Of a stretch of DNA of 64,000 bases, positions 53,611 through 61,644 are shown piece after piece. Both the position numbers and the translations under genes were made by a program. The stretch comes from Smaragdicoccus niigatensis DSM 44881 = NBRC 103563. Its GTDB lineage: Bacteria > Actinomycetota > Actinomycetes > Mycobacteriales > Mycobacteriaceae. Each line of letters starts with the position of its first letter. The stretch's first letter is position 1. The stretch lies in NCBI RefSeq assembly GCF_000380645.1, contig NZ_AQXZ01000014.1, positions 1 to 64,000 on the forward strand. Reading direction: 5' to 3'. The notes under the pieces were generated by a model, which saw only the letters and a list, made by a program, of their open reading frames with translations, had not been told where the DNA came from and searched no databases.

Positions 53611-54629
53611 GGCGCCACGGAATCCTTCGCGGTACTGGTGACGGGACGAATCGGCTCGATCACATCGCGCGCCGGACGTGTGGCCGGAACCAGCCGGTGA
53701 ACCACACGCTGGCGGCCGGCGAGGGTCCGCCCCTCGATCGATCGGATCAGCTTCAGCGTCAGCAGGGCGATACCCGCCGCGGCGAGGTCGGTCCAGGCGT
53801 AGAGCAGGACACCGTCCGCCATCGCCTGCAGCGAATCCGCACGTCGCCACAGGAGCGCGACCACCGCGAGTCCCGCGCCCGCGACCCATGCGATCCACCA
53901 CACGCGGGCGAGTCGGCGCACGCGCGGGTCCGACTCGGCGGTGAGCTCGGTCAGCAGAACGCCGGGCATCACCAGGTTCACGCCGGGAACCAGGCAACCG
54001 ACCCAGATCCGCCAGCGACTCCGCGGATCACGCGATCCCTTTCGGGCGAAGAACTCGCGCCGGGTGCGGACGAGCCACGACGCGCAGGCCACGGCGGAAT
54101 ACAGGCCGAGCGCCGGAGCGGCCGCACCGGCGATCCAGACGGCCGCATCGGACGCGTACACGAGCCACTGATCCACCAGGCGGGTGCGGTTGTAGACGAG
54201 GATCGCGTAGCGCCCCACTTCGGCGAGCGCGGCCACGACGAAGACCACTGCCGTGATCACCAGCAGCCGGCCGGCTCGATTAGCGAGGGCGTCGACTCGT
54301 GGCGTCGGCTTCGCGGGAACGGACGGGGGCGAATCCTGCAAACCCCAGCGCGGGATCTCGGCGTAATGCGGCGTCGGCGTGACAGATCCGGTTGTCGCGC
54401 GTCTGCCGCTGCCGAGACGTGCTCCGCGCGCGACCCAGCGGAAGTTGCGATGCTCGGCCGGGGTGTCCTGTGCCGAGGGAGCCAGCAGCACGCCGCCGCA
54501 TCGCGGACACCAATCCAGAGGCGAGCTGGCGACGGGCCATTTGCTGTAGCAGCGCGCGCAGAACTGCACGTAGTGAGATCTCGGCTGGCGCGGACGACGG
54601 TCGCGCGGGCTCCGCTCCTGATGATTCAC
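53607..54629 (-). CDS. DUF4328 membrane protein with zinc-ribbon (Rv3843c)
   Basis: 340 residues from GTG 54629, which shares GTGA with the rhodanese stop. The N-terminus has two CxxC pairs (FCARCYSK, WCPRCGG) forming a zinc ribbon. After a linker, DUF4328 with six or so helices follows (LVITAVVFVVAALAEVGRYA, DAAVWIAGAAAP, WLVRTRREFFARKG, IWVGCLVPGVNLVMPG). The role is unknown. It is the middle gene of the rhodanese-DUF4328-glpQ1 operon, with overlaps on both sides. Confidence 0.88.
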   Translation of the reverse strand: MNHQERSPRDRRPRQPRSHYVQFCARCYSKWPVASSPLDWCPRCGGVLLAPSAQDTPAEHRNFRWVARGARLGSGRRATTGSVTPTPHYAEIPRWGLQDSPPSVPAKPTPRVDALANRAGRLLVITAVVFVVAALAEVGRYAILVYNRTRLVDQWLVYASDAAVWIAGAAAPALGLYSAVACASWLVRTRREFFARKGSRDPRSRWRIWVGCLVPGVNLVMPGVLLTELTAESDPRVRRLARVWWIAWVAGAGLAVVALLWRRADSLQAMADGVLLYAWTDLAAAGIALLTLKLIRSIEGRTLAGRQRVVHRLVPATRPARDVIEPIRPVTSTAKDSVAP

Positions 54630-54967
54630 ACAGCCCCCGGCTCGCCGTCGTCGGTGACAACCTCTCGGCCCGCGCTCTGCCACGCGACCATTCCGCCGTT
54701 GACATTGACGACGTCGTATCCGAGCTCGACGAGGAACTGCGAGGCGACGCGCGAACGGCCGCCATTGCGGCAGATGACGAAGATCTCGGCGTCGATGTCA
54801 ACGTCGTCGAGGCGCGCGGGGACATCTTCGAGCGGAATGTGCACTGCCCCGGGCGCGTGGCCGAGTGCCCACTCGTCGTCCTCGCGAACATCGAGCAGCA
54901 CGTACTCAGCACCGAACGCGGTGGGGACCACGTCGATGGAGACCGAGGGGAAGCCCGCGTCACTCAC
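54626..54967 (-). CDS. Rhodanese-domain protein
   Basis: 113 residues, single-domain. The active-site loop is CRNGGRS with the sulfur-carrying Cys. The preceding VLLDVREDDEWALGHAPGAVHIPL is typical, and GYDVVNVNGGMVAW closes the fold. It transfers sulfane sulfur, acceptor unknown. GTG 54967 starts the gene; it heads the three-gene operon, and a DnaA-box cluster lies immediately upstream. Confidence 0.92.
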   Translation of the reverse strand: MSDAGFPSVSIDVVPTAFGAEYVLLDVREDDEWALGHAPGAVHIPLEDVPARLDDVDIDAEIFVICRNGGRSRVASQFLVELGYDVVNVNGGMVAWQSAGREVVTDDGEPGAV

Positions 54968-55081
54968 GCCCTTGATCCTTCCATGTGGATACCGGCGTTG
55001 CCACGGATGTCCGCAGGTGGCGCGGCCCTGGGTAGCGACACACCCCGTTTCGTATGAGTTGAATCACACCTTTTCACAGAG

Positions 55082-55154
55082 TTATCCACAGTATCCACAG
55101 CCTTATCCACAGGATTTGGCGAGGTGGGAGCGTCTGCGGGCAAAATTGTCCACA
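55082..55154. promoter_or_regulatory. Cluster of four DnaA boxes
   Basis: TTATCCACA (55082-55090), GTATCCACA (55091-55099), TTATCCACA (55103-55111) and TTGTCCACA (55146-55154) all read in the same direction. The last is the actinobacterial consensus, and the first and third match the E. coli one. They lie between the ArsA-like stop at 55171 and the rhodanese start at 54967. No dnaA or dnaN is present, so this is not the usual origin layout. Confidence 0.75.
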
Positions 55155-55170
55155 GGCTGAGGACTACCCG

Positions 55171-56286
55171 TCAGACGGTTGTCAACTGATCAGCGATGGC
55201 GCGGAGGGCGTCGATGTCGACGACCTCGCTCGACATCGCCGCAACCGGCTTCCACGGCACACTCGGGTGCTCCGAGGCGAAGCGCTCCACGAGGAGCTGT
55301 TCACGCTCGGCCGCCTCGACGCGGCGTGCATGAATGCGCAGGGCCCCCGTCGCAAGCGCACCGTCGTCGCCCGCACCGGTCGTCTCGATCGCGTCGGCGG
55401 CTGCGGTCGCACGTTTCGGCGCGATGTCGCACCACGAGGGGTGCGTCCGGTTGACGATGAGGCCGGCCAGCGGCATCCCGTCGGTCGCCAGGCGATCGAC
55501 GAAGAACGATGCCTCGCGGAGCGGGTCGGGCTCGGGTGCGGCGACCACGAGGAAGTACGTTCCGGGACGTCCCAGCAGCTCGTACGTCTCCAGCGCCCGT
55601 TGCCCGAAGCCGCCCCAGATCGAGTCGAAAGCCTCGACGATCACCGCGACTTCGGAGAGCATCTGACCACCGATGATGGACGACACCGCCTTCAGGCCGA
55701 GGCGCACCGTGGCACTGACCAAGCGTCCCGCACCGCGACCAGAGGCCGAGAGGACGCGCAGCATGCGACCGTCCGTGAGCTTCGCGGCACGTTGCGGCGC
55801 ATCCAGGAAGTCGAGTGCATTCCGCGACGGCGGGGTGTCGACGACGATGAGGTCCCACTTCTCCTCGGCGATGAGCTGCCCCAGCTTCTCCATCGCCATG
55901 TACTCCTGCGTCCCGGAGAACGAGGTCGCCATGCTCTGATAGAAGGGGTTCGCCAGAATCTGCTCGGCCTTTTCCGGTGTGGCGTGCCCGATGATCATGT
56001 CGTCGAACGTGCGCTTCATGTCGAGCATCATCGCGTCGAGGGTGCCCTTGGCATCCGGTCCCAGCGTCAGCGCTTTGGGACTGTTCCCCAATTCTTCGAC
56101 GCCAAGCGCCTGTGCGAGCCGCCGTGCGGGGTCGATCGTCAGGACGGCGACCTTGCGGCCCTGTTCGGCCGCACGAACGGCGAGCGAGGCCGCCATGGTG
56201 GTTTTTCCTACGCCGCCCGAACCACAGCAGACGATGACCTTGGTCTCGGGGTCCTCGAGGATGCCGGCGATATCGAAGTCGTTCAT
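55171..56286 (-). CDS. ArsA/Get3-like ATPase, second subunit (Rv3680 type)
   Basis: 371 residues. The P-loop is CCGSGGVGKTTMAAS; switch regions are DPARRLAQAL and VVDTPPSRNAL. ArsA/Get3 fold, with no second P-loop. The M. tuberculosis homologues Rv3679-Rv3680 form a pair whose loss causes sensitivity to glycerol and oxidative stress; the exact cargo is unknown. ATG 56286 overlaps the upstream partner stop by four bases. The order here is next to glpQ1 and sodA, unlike M. tuberculosis, so the pair has moved. Confidence 0.9.
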   Translation of the reverse strand: MNDFDIAGILEDPETKVIVCCGSGGVGKTTMAASLAVRAAEQGRKVAVLTIDPARRLAQALGVEELGNSPKALTLGPDAKGTLDAMMLDMKRTFDDMIIGHATPEKAEQILANPFYQSMATSFSGTQEYMAMEKLGQLIAEEKWDLIVVDTPPSRNALDFLDAPQRAAKLTDGRMLRVLSASGRGAGRLVSATVRLGLKAVSSIIGGQMLSEVAVIVEAFDSIWGGFGQRALETYELLGRPGTYFLVVAAPEPDPLREASFFVDRLATDGMPLAGLIVNRTHPSWCDIAPKRATAAADAIETTGAGDDGALATGALRIHARRVEAAEREQLLVERFASEHPSVPWKPVAAMSSEVVDIDALRAIADQLTTV

Positions 56287-57338
56287 TCCACACCCTGCTC
56301 TGCGAGTTTCCGTGCGATTTCTTCGATGGCGGCGCGGTCGACTCCGCCGTCGAGTGACGGGAGCGTCAGCGGTTCGACACCGGCTCGCTCAATGGCCGCC
56401 GCGCACTCAGACTGAGCCTGGTACCGAACGGCGTACTCGATGACCTCTCGCCGCAGACCTTCGGCCGCGGACGGGTCCAAACCCACCTTCCGGAGGTAGG
56501 ACTCGAGCACCGCGGCATCGACCACGCCGTTCGCAGCGTCCGAGGCCACGCGCTCCGGCAGGAGACGCTCACTCGCCCGGTTGACGATCACGGCGCCGAG
56601 GTGGAAATCCTTCGCGCGGAGTTCGGCGATGGCGTCGAGAGTTTCCTGGACTGGCAGCGCTTCGAGGAGCGTGACCAGGTGAACCATCGTCTGCTCGGAA
56701 TGCACCAGACTCGCGACGCGATCGGCTTGTTGGACGATCGGACCACCCTTGGCCAGTTCCGCCATCGCGGTGGTGACATCCAGGAAAGTCGTGATTCGGC
56801 CGGTCGGCGGCGCGTCGACGACCACTGCGTCGTAGACCCGGCTCTTGTCCTTGTTCACGGCCTCAACGCATTCCATGATCTTGCCCGTGATGATGACGTC
56901 CTTGAGCCCCGGCGCGAGACCGGTGACGAAGTCGACGAGCCCCATGCGCTTGAGCGCCTTGCCCGCGATGCCGAGCTTGTAATTGACGGCGAGGTACTCG
57001 AGGAAGGCGTGCGACACGTCGATCGGAAGCGCGATGACCTCGCCACCCCGTTCGGTGGTTTCGATGAGGGTTTCGGTCGGTGGGAGCGAATCGAAGCCGA
57101 ACAGCGGCGCGATGCCCTGGCGACCCTCGACTTCGACAAGAAGTACACGGCGTCCCTGCGCGGCGAGTGCGAGTGCCAGCGCGGCCGCCATGGTCGACTT
57201 GCCTGTTCCGCCCTTGCCCGACACGTAATGCAGTTGCGCCCGGGCCGCCGTTGCTGACCACGCGTTCGATTGCAGCGGGAATCGACGCGACTCCGCGTCC
57301 ACGTCGAATCGAGCCTGCGATTGCAGATCTACGCTCAT
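56283..57338 (-). CDS. ArsA/Get3-like ATPase, first subunit (Rv3679 type)
   Basis: 351 residues from ATG 57338, eight bases after GAGAGGACG. The P-loop is VSGKGGTGKSTMAAA, followed by VLLVEVEGRQGI in place of the usual DPAH switch and VVVDAPPTGRITTFLD as switch II. The EGRQG variant is typical of the Rv3679 branch and suggests it senses nucleotide differently from its partner. The two proteins probably form a heterodimer. Confidence 0.9.
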   Translation of the reverse strand: MSVDLQSQARFDVDAESRRFPLQSNAWSATAARAQLHYVSGKGGTGKSTMAAALALALAAQGRRVLLVEVEGRQGIAPLFGFDSLPPTETLIETTERGGEVIALPIDVSHAFLEYLAVNYKLGIAGKALKRMGLVDFVTGLAPGLKDVIITGKIMECVEAVNKDKSRVYDAVVVDAPPTGRITTFLDVTTAMAELAKGGPIVQQADRVASLVHSEQTMVHLVTLLEALPVQETLDAIAELRAKDFHLGAVIVNRASERLLPERVASDAANGVVDAAVLESYLRKVGLDPSAAEGLRREVIEYAVRYQAQSECAAAIERAGVEPLTLPSLDGGVDRAAIEEIARKLAEQGVE

Positions 57339-57771
57339 GCGATCGTCCTCTCTGACGATTGCCGTGTCGGTTCAGCACCGGCTGGAAACGCTAAAGCCAA
57401 GTCAATTGACTGGACAATTTGGACGATAGCCAGTTTCGATATCGAATCGAAGGACGTTTGCGTCTCACCCATGGAGTGCTGATGCGCAAGTTACGGGGCG
57501 CGCACCACTCAAAAGAGCAGGTCAGGCCATTATTCGGCGCCTGCAAGCTAATCGCAGACGTGTTGACACGCAGCCAATTACGTGACGATCTTCACGCCGA
57601 TTTGGGCCATTTTGGTCCACTCTTTGGCACCGAAATCCCAGCTACTGGCCATCAGATTCGGCGGATCCATGGAATGCCGTATCGGGCGCCTGATCAGGCG
57701 TGTCGATTTGGCAATCCACGCACCCGAAGTCCTAATCGATGCATTTTGCGGCAGCCCATGCACTGCACGGA
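57339..57771. other. 433-base region, no convincing gene
   Basis: It holds the promoter of the ATPase pair. A perfect 12-bp palindrome AGTCAATTGACT at 57400-57411, about 62 bases before the start at 57338, is a candidate operator. The rest, up to the msrA stop at 57772, holds only shadow frames; the plus-strand frame from 57419 has no ribosome site or recognisable sequence. Confidence 0.45.
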
Positions 57772-58443
57772 CTACTCGAGATCGAGTCCCACTGGGCAAC
57801 TGACACCCGTCGCATGAACCGGGCAGTAGCCGTGCGGGTTCTTCGCGAGGTACTGCTGGTGATAGTCCTCGGCATAGAAGAACGTGCCCAGCGGTGCGAT
57901 CTCCGTGGTCACTTCGCCGTAGCCGGCGGCCGCGAGGCGCTCGCCGAACATTTCCTTCGTCGAGTTGGCGATGGCCGACTGATCGTCGGAGTTCGTGTAG
58001 ATCGCAGATCGGTACTGCGTGCCGTGGTCGTTGCCCTGGCGCATGCCCTGCGTGGGGTCGTGGTTCTCCCAGAAGTGAGCCAGGATCTGGTCGAGCCGGA
58101 TCACCTTCGGGTCGAAGACGATGAGCACGACCTCGGTGTGACCCGTCCGCCCGCTGCACACTTCCTCGTAGCTCGGATTCGGGGTGAAGCCTCCGGCGTA
58201 GCCGGCGGCGGTGCTGTACACGCCGTCGAGCTGCCAGAAATCCTTCTCAGCGCCCCAGAAGCAGCCCATGCCAACGACCACCGTCTCGAGACCCGCCGGG
58301 AACGGCGGCTTGATGCGATGACCGTTCACAAAGTGGGTATCCGGAACGCGAAGCGGAGTCGGCCGCCCGGGAAGCGCCTTGTCCGCGCTGATCATGGCCG
58401 ACTTGGCGGACGGGAGGAAGAAGTAGTTGTCGAACAGACCCAT
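57772..58443 (-). CDS. msrA: Peptide methionine sulfoxide reductase MsrA
   Basis: 223 residues from ATG 58443. The catalytic motif is [12 protein letters not shown], followed by [17 protein letters not shown] and GHTEVV. Resolving cysteines are probably in the tail [13 protein letters not shown]. The start gives the long N-terminal form ([20 protein letters not shown]) usual in mycolate-containing actinobacteria; 9 more codons are open upstream. It reduces methionine-S-sulfoxide with thioredoxin. It is divergent from sodA, so two oxidative-stress genes share a 182-base region. Confidence 0.94.
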   Translation of the reverse strand: MGLFDNYFFLPSAKSAMISADKALPGRPTPLRVPDTHFVNGHRIKPPFPAGLETVVVGMGCFWGAEKDFWQLDGVYSTAAGYAGGFTPNPSYEEVCSGRTGHTEVVLIVFDPKVIRLDQILAHFWENHDPTQGMRQGNDHGTQYRSAIYTNSDDQSAIANSTKEMFGERLAAAGYGEVTTEIAPLGTFFYAEDYHQQYLAKNPHGYCPVHATGVSCPVGLDLE

Positions 58444-58470
58444 GACTCCACTTTGCCTTCGGAACCTCAC

Positions 58471-58496
58471 AAGGTGTCTGACCTTTCGGTGACCTT
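58471..58496. repeat. Repeated AAGGT/ACCTT motifs between msrA and sodA
   Basis: AAGGT (58471-58475) and ACCTT (58481-58485) form an inverted repeat, and a third ACCTT follows at 58492-58496. The location between the two divergent oxidative-stress genes suggests a shared operator, but the motif is short. Confidence 0.3.
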
Positions 58497-58625
58497 GCCG
58501 GAATTATTGCGGGAACCGGGGGTTTGTTGGAAGGGTGGAGCCGTTGGCGCGCACCGCCTGTGCTCGACCCCCTAGGCACGACCCCGTAGGAAAATATGTT
58601 CAAGCTCAACCGGAAAGAGAACAAA

Positions 58626-59243
58626 GTGGCTGACTACACCCTGCCCGACCTTGACTATGACTACGCCGCCCTCGAGCCACACATCTCGGGCCAGATCAAC
58701 GAGATCCACCACAGCAAGCACCACGCTGCCTACGTCGCCGGCGTGAACGCTGCGCTCGGCAAGCTCGAAGAGGCCCGCGCCAAGGAAGACCACGCCGCGA
58801 TCTTCCTCAACGAGAAGAACCTGGCGTTCCACCTCGGTGGCCACGTGAACCACTCGATCTGGTGGAAGAACCTCTCCCCGAACGGTGGCGACAAGCCGAC
58901 CGGTGAGCTCGCCGCCGCAATCGACGACCAGTTCGGCTCGTTCGACGGCTTCCGCGCGCAGTTCACCGCGGCCGCCAACGGCCTGCAGGGTTCGGGTTGG
59001 GCCGTCCTCGGCTACGACACCCTCGGCAAGAAGCTGCTGACCTTCCAGCTGTACGACCAGCAGGCGAACGTCCCGCTGGCGATCATCCCGCTGCTGCAGG
59101 TCGACATGTGGGAGCACGCCTTCTACCTGCAGTACAAGAACGTCAAGGCGGACTACGTCAAGGCGTTCTGGAACGTCGTCAACTGGGCGGACGTCCAGGC
59201 CCGTTTCGAGCGCGCCACCAGCGCGACCGGACTGGTCTTCTAA
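58626..59243 (+). CDS. sodA: Superoxide dismutase (Fe/Mn)
   Basis: 205 residues from GTG 58626, after GGAAAGAGAACAAA; the frame extends 10 codons upstream to an ATG that would give an abnormal N-terminus. Metal ligands are in [16 protein letters not shown] (first His), [14 protein letters not shown] (second His), and [12 protein letters not shown] (Asp and His). High identity to mycobacterial SodA is evident. No signal peptide is visible; SodA leaves the mycobacterial cell by SecA2 without one. A strong terminator follows. Confidence 0.96.
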   Translation: MADYTLPDLDYDYAALEPHISGQINEIHHSKHHAAYVAGVNAALGKLEEARAKEDHAAIFLNEKNLAFHLGGHVNHSIWWKNLSPNGGDKPTGELAAAIDDQFGSFDGFRAQFTAAANGLQGSGWAVLGYDTLGKKLLTFQLYDQQANVPLAIIPLLQVDMWEHAFYLQYKNVKADYVKAFWNVVNWADVQARFERATSATGLVF

Positions 59244-59255
59244 GTCGGTTCCTGA

Positions 59256-59293
59256 AAAGCAGCTCCCCGGACGACCGTCCGGGGAGCTGCTTT
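59256..59293. terminator. Strong bidirectional terminator
   Basis: Arms of 17 bp at 59256-59272 (AAAGCAGCTCCCCGGAC) and 59277-59293 pair perfectly with a 4-nt GACC loop; the stem ends in AAA/TTT on both sides. It lies between the convergent stops of sodA and the membrane protein gene. Confidence 0.9.
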
Positions 59294-59295
59294 CG

Positions 59296-60102
59296 TTACT
59301 GCACCGGCGGCGGGGGCGGTGGCGGCGGCGCGAACCCAGCGGGACCCTGCTGCCCGGGCGATTGGTACCACCCATAACCCGGCGGAGGCCCGAACCCCGG
59401 TGGCGGCATGACCATCTGCGGTCGATCGGGTGACACCGCGCCTCCGGTGACGACCCGGTAGCCGTACCCGGCCGCGACCATATAGATCGGATAGGCGACG
59501 AAGAGTCCGACGTAGCACGCCATCGAGCCGACCCAGATGACCGCATAGTTGAGGATCGCCAACAGCAAAAGCGGTCCCACGTTGCGCCGAGTCACCTCGA
59601 TGCTCGCTCGCAATGATCCGACTGCGCCAGCTCGGCCGTCGACGACGAAGAAGATCGCCAAGAAGGTCAGGAACTGCAGGGCCAAGACCGCAACCACGGC
59701 AGCCACCGCCGCGATGATCGCGACGGTGATCGTCAAGGCGCCCTGGCCAACCGCGACCGCGGCACCTACGAGAGCCCCCGCGAGAAGGACGGGAATCATA
59801 ACGATCAGCCACGCCAGGAGCTGGACGCCGATCGCCGAACCCCAGTTGATCCCGCCGAAGAATTCACGGAGTCGCGGCTTCCTCCCGTCGAGTTCGAGGA
59901 TTGCGCCGCGTGCCAACATGGCCCCCGCGACCACGATGCCGATCAGGGTGCAGACAAGCAGAAATGCCACGAGAACGGCCAGGATCCAGGTCCACGGGTT
60001 TTGCGCAAACTTGTTCCAGCCGTAGGAGATTGCTCTCGTGGGTGAGACCGGAAAGGGCTCCGGCGGATATCCCGGCATCGGTTGGGCGGGCGGGAAAGTC
60101 AT
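59296..60102 (-). CDS. Membrane protein with Pro/Tyr-rich tails, unknown function
   Basis: 268 residues from ATG 60102, next to GAGGAGGTCCG; the frame extends 56 codons upstream without support. A Pro-rich cytoplasmic start (AQPMPGYPPEPF) leads to WNKFAQNPWTWI and about six helices, then a Pro/Gly/Tyr-rich tail ending in PPPPPPPP. The layout, with an amphipathic WNKFxxNP helix and a DGR-AGAVGSLRASIEVTRRN loop, resembles DUF975-like or glycerophosphoryl-diester-associated membrane proteins of actinobacteria. The role is unknown. Confidence 0.82.
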   Translation of the reverse strand: MTFPPAQPMPGYPPEPFPVSPTRAISYGWNKFAQNPWTWILAVLVAFLLVCTLIGIVVAGAMLARGAILELDGRKPRLREFFGGINWGSAIGVQLLAWLIVMIPVLLAGALVGAAVAVGQGALTITVAIIAAVAAVVAVLALQFLTFLAIFFVVDGRAGAVGSLRASIEVTRRNVGPLLLLAILNYAVIWVGSMACYVGLFVAYPIYMVAAGYGYRVVTGGAVSPDRPQMVMPPPGFGPPPGYGWYQSPGQQGPAGFAPPPPPPPPVQ

Positions 60103-60294
60103 CGGACCTCCTCGAGTGAGACGCTGAGTCAAGCCTCGCAATATTTTCGAGTCGCGGAAAGTATCACTACACCTAATTTCGGACATCAGCGCCGTAGCCT
60201 GCACTTTTACCGGCCGAGTGCTAGCAGTCCGTTGATCTTGTGTGCCAGATCGGTTGTGCCTCATTCTCATCTACACGAACGAGGAGGTGGCCCA

Positions 60295-60822
60295 ATGATT
60301 GATCCATATCAGGTCGGCGTTGCCCCGTTCCATTCCTCCGGAGCCCTACAGGGCTTCGTGATCTCCGGTCGCTGGCCGAATTCGATGAAGGAATGGACCC
60401 AACTGCTGGTCTTGGCCGTCCGCGTTGCGACCGTCCCCGGACTGCTCGGCACCTCGACGGTCTTCGGCGCTCGCGAGGATCTGCCGGATAACCCCTTTCC
60501 GGGCACCGTCGGCCTCGTCATCGCCGAGGGTCCCGTGCTCGGCGAAGCGGCGATCAACCCCGGGCGCCTCGCGGGACGGTTCCCACCCGCACTTCTGATG
60601 CTGCATCCGCCATCGGAGACAACCCCGTCGTTGCCCGAGTGCGAAGGTGCCGCATCGGGGTGCGTATTGCTGCCGGGAGTGCCCCATCTAGGCCTCGATC
60701 ACCGTGCTGCGTGGGTCGAAGCCGATTCCGACGGGACGATAACGTCGCTGGTCAGCCGCGTCGGAATCGACCCGATTCGCGACCCCGACACTGCAGTTTT
60801 GGCGATGCTTCTGGCCGCGTGA
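60295..60822 (+). CDS. Hypothetical protein (175 aa), unrecognised
   Basis: ATG 60295 follows a strong GAGGAGGTGG with a 4-nt spacer. There is no signal peptide, no membrane helix and no recognisable motif. The sequence has GFVISGRWPNSMKEWTQLLVLA and RAAWVEADSDGTITSLVSRVG, giving a mixed alpha/beta globular chain with three Cys. It stands alone, divergent from the membrane protein gene and before the GDT1-type gene. Confidence 0.72.
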   Translation: MIDPYQVGVAPFHSSGALQGFVISGRWPNSMKEWTQLLVLAVRVATVPGLLGTSTVFGAREDLPDNPFPGTVGLVIAEGPVLGEAAINPGRLAGRFPPALLMLHPPSETTPSLPECEGAASGCVLLPGVPHLGLDHRAAWVEADSDGTITSLVSRVGIDPIRDPDTAVLAMLLAA

Positions 60823-60966
60823 GGCTACCCGAAGATTAGTGGTTCGGTTCACCAAACTTATTGTGCTGGTTAACCTTTCAGCATTTGCAAGTTGCGCACG
60901 ACCGCCCCGCGAGGCTACCGTTATCTGAGCGTGTTTTTACGCTGCGCAGGTTTGAGGAGCCACCCG

Positions 60967-61644
60967 TTGATCACCGCCATCGCCCTGAGTTTCGCCATCG
61001 TGTTCGTGGCCGAACTCGGAGACAAGTCGCAGCTGATGGCGCTGTCGTTCTCGATGCGGTATTCGTGGCGCCAGGTCCTCGCCGGAATCACTGTTGCTGC
61101 CGCGATCGTGCACGCACTGTCGACCGTCATCGGTCAGGCCGTCGGGTCCGCCTTCCCCATGACCGCAGTCGCCATCGTCAGCGGGCTGGCGTTCATCGGA
61201 TTCGGCCTCTGGACGTTGCGCGGCACTGAGGACGCGGCCGGCGCGATTGCGGCCAAGACCGGATTCGCGACCGTGGCCATGACGTTCCTGCTCGCCGAAC
61301 TCGGCGACAAGACGATGCTGGCGACCTTCACCCTGGCCACCCACGGCAACGGTGTCGGAGTCTGGCTCGGCTCCACTGTCGGAATGGTGGCCGCGGACGC
61401 GCTCGCCGTCGCGATCGGATTGACGCTCGGTCGTCGCATTCCGCAACGCACCATGACCGTCGCATCCGCCGGAATCTTCGTCCTCATAGGCGCTTTCGCC
61501 GCGATGAACGCAGCGTCGGGCAGCATCCTGCTGGCCGGGGCGGTGGCTCTGACCGCATCCGGCGTCGTCGTCGCAGTCGGGCGCCGGGCACCGCGGGTGC
61601 ACATCCCCGCTGTCGCACCCGACCGGATTCCGGTCGCGGCCTAG
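60967..61644 (+). CDS. TMEM165/GDT1 (UPF0016) cation transporter
   Basis: 225 residues from TTG 60967, seven bases after GAGGAG; 25 open codons upstream are not supported. Six helices hold the two family motifs ExGDKS/T as AELGDKSQLMA and AELGDKTMLAT. Family members export Mn or Ca; MntX-type proteins in this family protect against excess Mn. I looked for the yybP-ykoY riboswitch that often precedes it and did not see it. The stop CTAG is shared with the opposing patatin gene stop. Confidence 0.92.
   Translation: MITAIALSFAIVFVAELGDKSQLMALSFSMRYSWRQVLAGITVAAAIVHALSTVIGQAVGSAFPMTAVAIVSGLAFIGFGLWTLRGTEDAAGAIAAKTGFATVAMTFLLAELGDKTMLATFTLATHGNGVGVWLGSTVGMVAADALAVAIGLTLGRRIPQRTMTVASAGIFVLIGAFAAMNAASGSILLAGAVALTASGVVVAVGRRAPRVHIPAVAPDRIPVAA

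Noticed and set aside
57419-57817. 132-codon open frame upstream of msrA
   Set aside because: No ribosome site, no motif, and it runs into the msrA gene on the other strand.
60823-60966. yybP-ykoY manganese riboswitch before the GDT1 gene
   Set aside because: The expected core is not visible in this stretch despite the usual association.
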